The notes beneath the pieces are model-generated. The model did no database searches. It was not told where the DNA came from and saw nothing but the letters and a program-made list of their open reading frames with translations. The position numbers were made by a program, and so were the translations under genes. Shown piece after piece: positions 59,041 through 64,000 of a DNA stretch of 64,000 nt. The DNA is from Quillaja saponaria (taxonomy: Eukaryota > Streptophyta > Magnoliopsida > Fabales > Quillajaceae). The stretch's first letter is position 1, and each line of letters begins with the position of its first letter. The stretch is taken from positions 13,365,001 to 13,429,000 of the forward strand of contig CM055605.1 of the NCBI GenBank assembly GCA_029379385.1, in the 5' to 3' direction.

Positions 59041-60700
59041 TTCTTTGATGATTAAGTTAGTGGGAGCTAAGATATGATAATGATAGATGTGATATAAATG
59101 ACAAGAATTAACTGTGCACCTTCTCTATTGTTTAGGTTGGAACCTTAATAGGTGCCAATGCTTTTTTTTTTTACCAGTCTTCTCTATCTCTAACCAAATA
59201 AAAATCTGTGTGAAGTGGAGATTGGTTAATTCATTTATGTATTAACGGATGGGTTAGTTTAGAGTGTGGACACCTATATCAATTTTATTATCACTGATCA
59301 GGTCATGCTTGACTTGCATCGTAAACCGGAAGCCAGATCTCGGGATTTCCCACATGCGTTGTATCACACATAATACATACATGTATAGATAGTACATCAA
59401 AATTGAATGGATGTAGGAAATCAAGGCTCTTTCATGTGCGATAAACTGGCCCACAAGGCTTTCACACGTCATTTATTTCAAAATTGCAAAATTCATTATT
59501 ATTCTTATCGTTGAAAAAGAACATATTCTTGGATCAGCTTGAACCTATCTAGAATTTCAGTTATAAAATGATGTATAAGGCTCCAGACTTTCTTCAACTG
59601 TATTCAATGTGTAATTAAATACTTTAATTAGGGAATATATCATTTTATCTGTTTAGCAATCCGATCAGAGTAGATAAATAGATAAACTACTTCATAATTG
59701 CTTATCTTTATATAACAAGGCCTGCAAATTAGCCAATAATAAATCATTAGAAATAATTATAAAGGAATATTAATATTAAACATTATTACATATCATGATA
59801 AATTTTCCTTGCGTTTTGGATTTACTATATCTTAACAACCTCATGTATATTTATCTCGTTATTATACTACATATTGTATCTTTATTATACCCAGATGTAT
59901 ATCACAATACTACTATAATAGTAACAGCTTTCTCATAAGCATAACCATATATAAATAAAGTTTTAAGATTTTAGTGGTTGTTTTTGTCAAAATAAAATAA
60001 AATAAAATAGTGCTGTGTGTAAATAGGAATTGAAAACTATATTGGCGATGGCTATAAACGATCAAAATGACTAGAAACAAAATCATATACATGTCAAAAA
60101 TAAATTTGACGAAAATACCTCCAATTTGTCAAACCACTTTCACATTCTGGGTATCACTCTTTTATCATTTTATCCCTTCTTCTCTCGGCTTCTCATCATC
60201 CTCTCCGCCCCTCGCAATTCAGGATAATAATTTTGATCTATTTTTTTCCCATTGTTGTCAATACACCTCCTCTTTTTTTATGTTTTAAAAAAAATAATAA
60301 TAATAAAATTCAGTTTCTTTGTCATCTCTATGTTCAAAGCCTTGGATGAATCTAATTTGTTCACAACCGTTTCTTCAGCCTATTGATAAGAATAAGATTC
60401 TGACATGATATTAGAGTTGGATTCTAGACCTCTATGCACTAACACTTCGACTAATGTGGTATAATTAACTATCACATTGATAATGTTGTTGAGTTATGGG
60501 TCTCTCCTCCTAACAACATTTTAAGAGTGAGGTTTTAGCATAATATCATAATTGGGTTCTAACACAGTTAAATAATTTTCTCTCTTCATATCAGGGACAT
60601 CATTTTTGCTTGTCGCTGATGCTTAAAATGTTGTCCCTAATAATTGTCTTTAATACTCATTATTAGAGACAGAGTACTAGAGACTACAGTTTACCGTTAT
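59041..60700. other. Non-coding AT-rich stretch
   Basis: No gene, RNA or complete element seen. 60395-60560 has ATGATATTAGAGTTGGATTCT, which resembles the region after an initiator-Met primer site in LTR elements and may be a decayed fragment. Confidence 0.4.
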
Positions 60701-60714
60701 TAAAACCAGTTTGC

Positions 60715-61585
60715 TATGCAGTAATGAGCATTTTCATTAAACACATGATTTCATGAAATGAACATTTTTTCGTTTGATACGTTTTTAGTCTCAGAATACT
60801 CATTCCATTATAGCTATTTTATTTCACTAAAGTAGTAATCCATAAACCTACCTAGGAGGTGGGATTGCTCATTCCTATTTCTGTGAAATCAATTTAGTTT
60901 AGGTAAATGACAAAATAAACCAATCAATCACATAAAATAAATGATTAAATAAAAAGTTAAATACAAATAAAATAGTAATATTATAAATAAATATATTTAA
61001 TTTAGTCAAATGCAAAAATAAACTTCATATCACATTAAATAATATAAAATCATATAAAATATAAAAATAATTTTTTTATATAAATATAATAATAAATCTA
61101 TTTATTATAGTCAAATGACAAAAAATATATTTCATATCATAGTAAATAATTTAATCATAAATAAATAAATAATGTTAGATAAATAAATTAGTTAAGTAAT
61201 TTTAAACTAAAATATTAATAATAATAAATTAGATATAATTAATAATAAAATAAATATAAGTAATAATTATTATTATTAATAATAACAAATAAATAATATA
61301 AATTTTTGAAAAAACAATTAGTTAAAAAATTAAGAAATATATATTTCATAAATTACGTTATATTTTTAATACTTTATATATTGAGGGATATTTTTGTCTT
61401 TTTAGTATAATTTTTATATTATTTTGTATCTAAAAGTTGCATAGAAAATAAATAAATGAAATGGAATGATTATTCTTCACCAACGCTATCAAATAAAATA
61501 ATAAAATAAACATTTCATTTCACTGTATTCTATTCCCATTTCTTTTCCTATTTCAATTCCGTAACCAAACTAGCCTTGTTTCTGT
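60715..61585. repeat. MITE-like inverted repeat
   Basis: 60765-60830 (CGTTTGATACG ... ACTCATTCCATTATAG ... TATTTTATTTCACT) is matched in inverted orientation by ~61440-61520 (reverse complement: TATTTGATAGCG ... AATCATTCCATTTCAT ... TTATTTATTTTCT). The ~600 bases between are almost only A and T. This pattern fits a non-autonomous DNA element, but exact ends and target duplication are not clear. Confidence 0.35.
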
Positions 61586-62480
61586 TTCTTGTGGTGGTTC
61601 CCGTTGCACAATTGAATTCCTCTGTCATGATGTGAGCCAACCATTTTCAATAATTACAATATAATGTTCTAGTTGACACATGTCATAACTAATAATATTC
61701 TGAAGAAAAAAATTATTTTCAATTAAATTCATAACTAAATCATGAGAAGAGTATTATATATGTACAATAATAACAATCTATTATTTATTTTTTATCTTTG
61801 ATTTCACTATCTTTCACCTACAAATTTTTCCCCTTTTGCATTCTTTCAACTTTCTACTTGACATATATTTCATCTCCATTTCATTTTCCAAATTAGGAGA
61901 TAGTTTGGCTACACGTAATTTTATAATGCTTTTTTTTTTTCGTATTTAAACCAAACACGTTCATTTTATAGTCTCACTTCTTTCCACAAACATTGGGCAC
62001 TGAATCTTTACCCGTCATTCTCTCTAATTCCCTCCATGCCGTTCTGGTTGTTAAAGGCAGTTAGCTACAAATTAACGTTATAATCAAAGAAATCTTTAAT
62101 TACAAAATATTATCGTGTTATTTTGTAATTCTTTTTTGGGAATATTTCTTTATATAGGAAAAGAGGTATTTGTAGTATCATATTACTAGCTGTCTGTACG
62201 CAAATGCGCACTTTTATATATAGTTTACAATTTTATCTTAATTTAATTTGATAAAAAAAATATATTTGTGTATTAAAAGGGTGAGATAGTGTAAGAAAAG
62301 AAAAAGTTAAGAAGATTAGTGTCTAATAGTTATCAAGTGATAAAAGAACATTTATTAATTTAATTAATTTTTAAATAAGTATATATTATATAGTGAGAGA
62401 TCGACTCACTTTTATAATTGTGTAGATATAAATATAGATAATTAGTAAAACATGCATATAAACTTGCAATAACTCTAGCG
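61586..62480. other. Non-coding AT-rich stretch
   Basis: Nothing recognisable; no supported reading frame or RNA gene. Confidence 0.5.
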
Positions 62481-62859
62481 GAGGAAAATGAGGGAGTTTT
62501 CTCATGGGCCGTGCATACCAACTTGAAAGGTTCCGTTTCATGTCATCGAAAAACAACCCACATGCATTCCAAGCACCCAGCCGTTAGTCATGTTTAGAAG
62601 CCACTCTTTTGTGCCTAATTCTCAGGAACTTCAACCAACACACAGAAAGCTAGCTTTCTTATTATTATTTTTATATAAATATGTCTATATTAATACTTTT
62701 TTGGCCTTTACCAACAGCTTCAACTAAATCTATCTTTCTGATCTCTATGCCTTTCCCGCTTCTATAAATATAATCATCCAACCCAACACAATCTCATCAT
62801 ATCCAACTCTCGTATAGTACTCATATTTGCAACTAAGAAAGCTAGCTTCCTACCAAATG
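62481..62859 (+). promoter_or_regulatory. Promoter-like and leader sequence ending at a start codon
   Basis: A TATAAATA box at 62763-62770 is followed by a C/A-rich leader of about 80 bases and an ATG at 62857-62859 in good plant context (ACCAAATGGG). RY-type CATGCA motifs lie upstream (62452 and 62562). This is the look of a real plant gene 5' end. The reading frame continues only 20 codons because plastid-derived DNA starts directly after the ATG. Transcription is inferred, not shown. Confidence 0.4.
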
Positions 62860-62860
62860 G

Positions 62861-63140
62861 GAGATTTCATAAAATGGACTTTCTATAGACCCCCAATGAC
62901 CAATCCTCGCATGAATTGATAGGGATCCAATAAGTCCAACATTGATTCCTTCAGACGTGTCAATTGGGCAAATACGTCCATAGTGACTAGGATGGATATC
63001 CCGTATCCGAAAACTAGCAGTCCGCCCTGTCAATCCTCCAGGGCCCAAATAACTCAATTTTCTCCCATGAACTATTTGTGTCAATGGGTTAGTTCGATCC
63101 AAAACCTGAGATAATGGGTGCAATCCAAAAAAAGATTCAT
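62861..63140 (-). pseudogene. rpoB: Plastid rpoB fragment (nuclear insertion of plastid DNA)
   Basis: On the minus strand the translation contains [40 protein letters not shown] and [18 protein letters not shown], then [14 protein letters not shown]: the highly conserved core of the beta subunit of plastid RNA polymerase, an enzyme that transcribes chloroplast genes. Only ~280 bases (about 93 of some 1070 residues) are present, still in frame. Residues upstream of ESFFGL and after FYEIS no longer match, which marks the edges. The few differences suggest a fairly recent transfer compared with the surrounding elements. It cannot be functional in the nucleus. Confidence 0.88.
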
Positions 63141-63299
63141 GCATTAGGAAAATCAACTGTGTTATGAGTGTTTTTCTTCTTGTAGCCCTTACTTGTGAAG
63201 CTAGGGTTCCCACAGTCACATCTGAATTTGTTCAAACTAGGGGGACTGAATTCGTATTGAATGGTTCCCCTTTCCTCTTCAATGGCTTTAACTCGTATT
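63141..63299. other. Junction between plastid fragment and LTR
   Basis: Unassigned sequence; might be more diverged insertion DNA. No gene seen. Confidence 0.4.
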
Positions 63300-64000
63300 A
63301 GATGATGAATGTTGCAGTTGATCCATCCTGTTAATGTTGGATTTGTCCGAGCTGATGACCTGGCGAGACGGTCTCCTCAATGGGTTCCACTTACTCGAGC
63401 TGGAGACTTAGTACTTGCCCGAGCTGAAGACTGGGCGACCTAGCATTCTCGAGCCCTGCAAAATAGAAGACGGGAGCCGAGTCCGGGGTGAACTTTCAAG
63501 ATCCTCCGATGAATAAGTCAGAAAGAGGAAGAGCTCGATAAACAGTAATAAGAGGAGAGGTAACTAAACTTTTACCTTTTTTGTATATCTTACCCTCTTC
63601 AGGAAAACAACAAGTATATATAGAGCAGACGAGCACGTGCACGGGCCACTGGAACTGTTCAAGTATGCAAGTGAATAGGCAACCGCCATGTGGCATGCTC
63701 CCATTGGTTGTCATTATACTATATTAACACTAGTCCCATGAAAAAAGGACCCGATTAACACGTCCCAGGACGACCAGAGCGCATACTAAGGTCGCCCACC
63801 GGGTTCGAACTTTAGCTGGCTTGTGTAATGACAAGAAGCCCAGGCGATCAAGTCATAGCCCTCCACGTGGAGATCCGAGGCAAATCAAGTGGGTCTTTCT
63901 CGTACTTTTGGACGCCATTCGGTCGTCCCATAATTTTTTGGATATCGGGTGGGAATTAAACTGTAATTGGATGAAATCGTGGCAGGCACGGATTGCAAGC
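63300..64000 (-). repeat. LTR of a Ty3/gypsy-type element (incomplete at window end)
   Basis: GC-richer than its surroundings. On the minus strand a TATA box (CTCTATATATAC, near 63621-63610) is followed by a leader with purine-rich TTCATCGGAGGATCTTG, CCCCGGACTCGGCTCCC and repeated CAGCTCG motifs. The plus-strand block at 63440-63525 aligns with 58970-59060, so the two belong to related LTRs, both on the minus strand. The frame 63496-63714 is not supported as a gene. Confidence 0.5.

Noticed and set aside
60067..60288. 73-codon frame as a small gene
   Set aside because: No domain, low-complexity serine/phenylalanine-rich end, and no promoter or splice context seen.
1..64000. tRNA or rRNA genes
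   Set aside because: I looked for conserved tRNA arms and rRNA blocks by eye and found none; the tRNA-like matches are retrotransposon primer sites. A covariance-model scan would be decisive.
1..64000. A cellular defence or metabolic gene cluster
   Set aside because: All recognisable coding regions belong to transposable elements or the plastid fragment; none forms a gene system.

Overview
The window is nuclear DNA from a flowering plant, probably a eudicot. It is AT-rich. Its coding content is almost entirely plant-type transposable elements (Ty3/gypsy, Ty1/copia, hAT, CACTA/En-Spm, Mutator-like, TRIM), plus one scrap of plastid rpoB. I found no intact host gene. Nearly every reading frame is broken by stops or frameshifts, and elements sit inside one another, which suggests an old, recombination-poor (for example pericentromeric) region. 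I could not identify the species.

Layout, left to right. 1-3910: 3' half of a Ty3/gypsy element (integrase, tail, 3' LTR). 3911-10209: a gag-protease-only Athila/Tat-like element with two LTRs, whose 5' LTR is cut at exactly the point where the first element ends. 10210-11804: remnant of another Athila-like element. 11805-24128: a minus-strand Tekay-like gypsy element (LTR, pol, gag, PBS, partial LTR) carrying an hAT transposon at 17575-21518 with an 8-bp target duplication. 24130-25330: CACTA remnant. 25684-27588: solo LTR of a Tekay relative. 28061-30311: a second CACTA-type element with an En/Spm protein remnant. 30905-36924: a solo LTR with a perfect 5-bp target duplication, itself split by another LTR at 33161-35827. 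37069-38727: 5' half of a copia polyprotein.

38728-53290: a cluster of related LTR copies, invaded by a tandem TRIM array (39242-39930), by a minus-strand gypsy element (42303-47752), and lying next to a deleted Athila/Tat element (48350-52698). 53300-59040: a minus-strand gypsy gag gene split by a 4.6-kb Mutator-like element (53951-58526). That element carries a plant mobile domain (PMD) gene and a second, unrecognised reading frame. 59040-62860: AT-rich sequence with a MITE-like repeat, ending in a promoter-like stretch. 62861-63140: plastid rpoB insertion. 63300-64000: LTR of another gypsy element.

The genes do not work together in a host pathway. What can be read is the order of insertion: retroelements landed first, then hAT, MULE and TRIM insertions cut into them. 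The features least explained by standard families are the MULE's PMD gene with its unknown companion frame, the TRIM LTR-internal-LTR-internal-LTR array, and the plastid fragment that begins at the start codon of a promoter-like leader.
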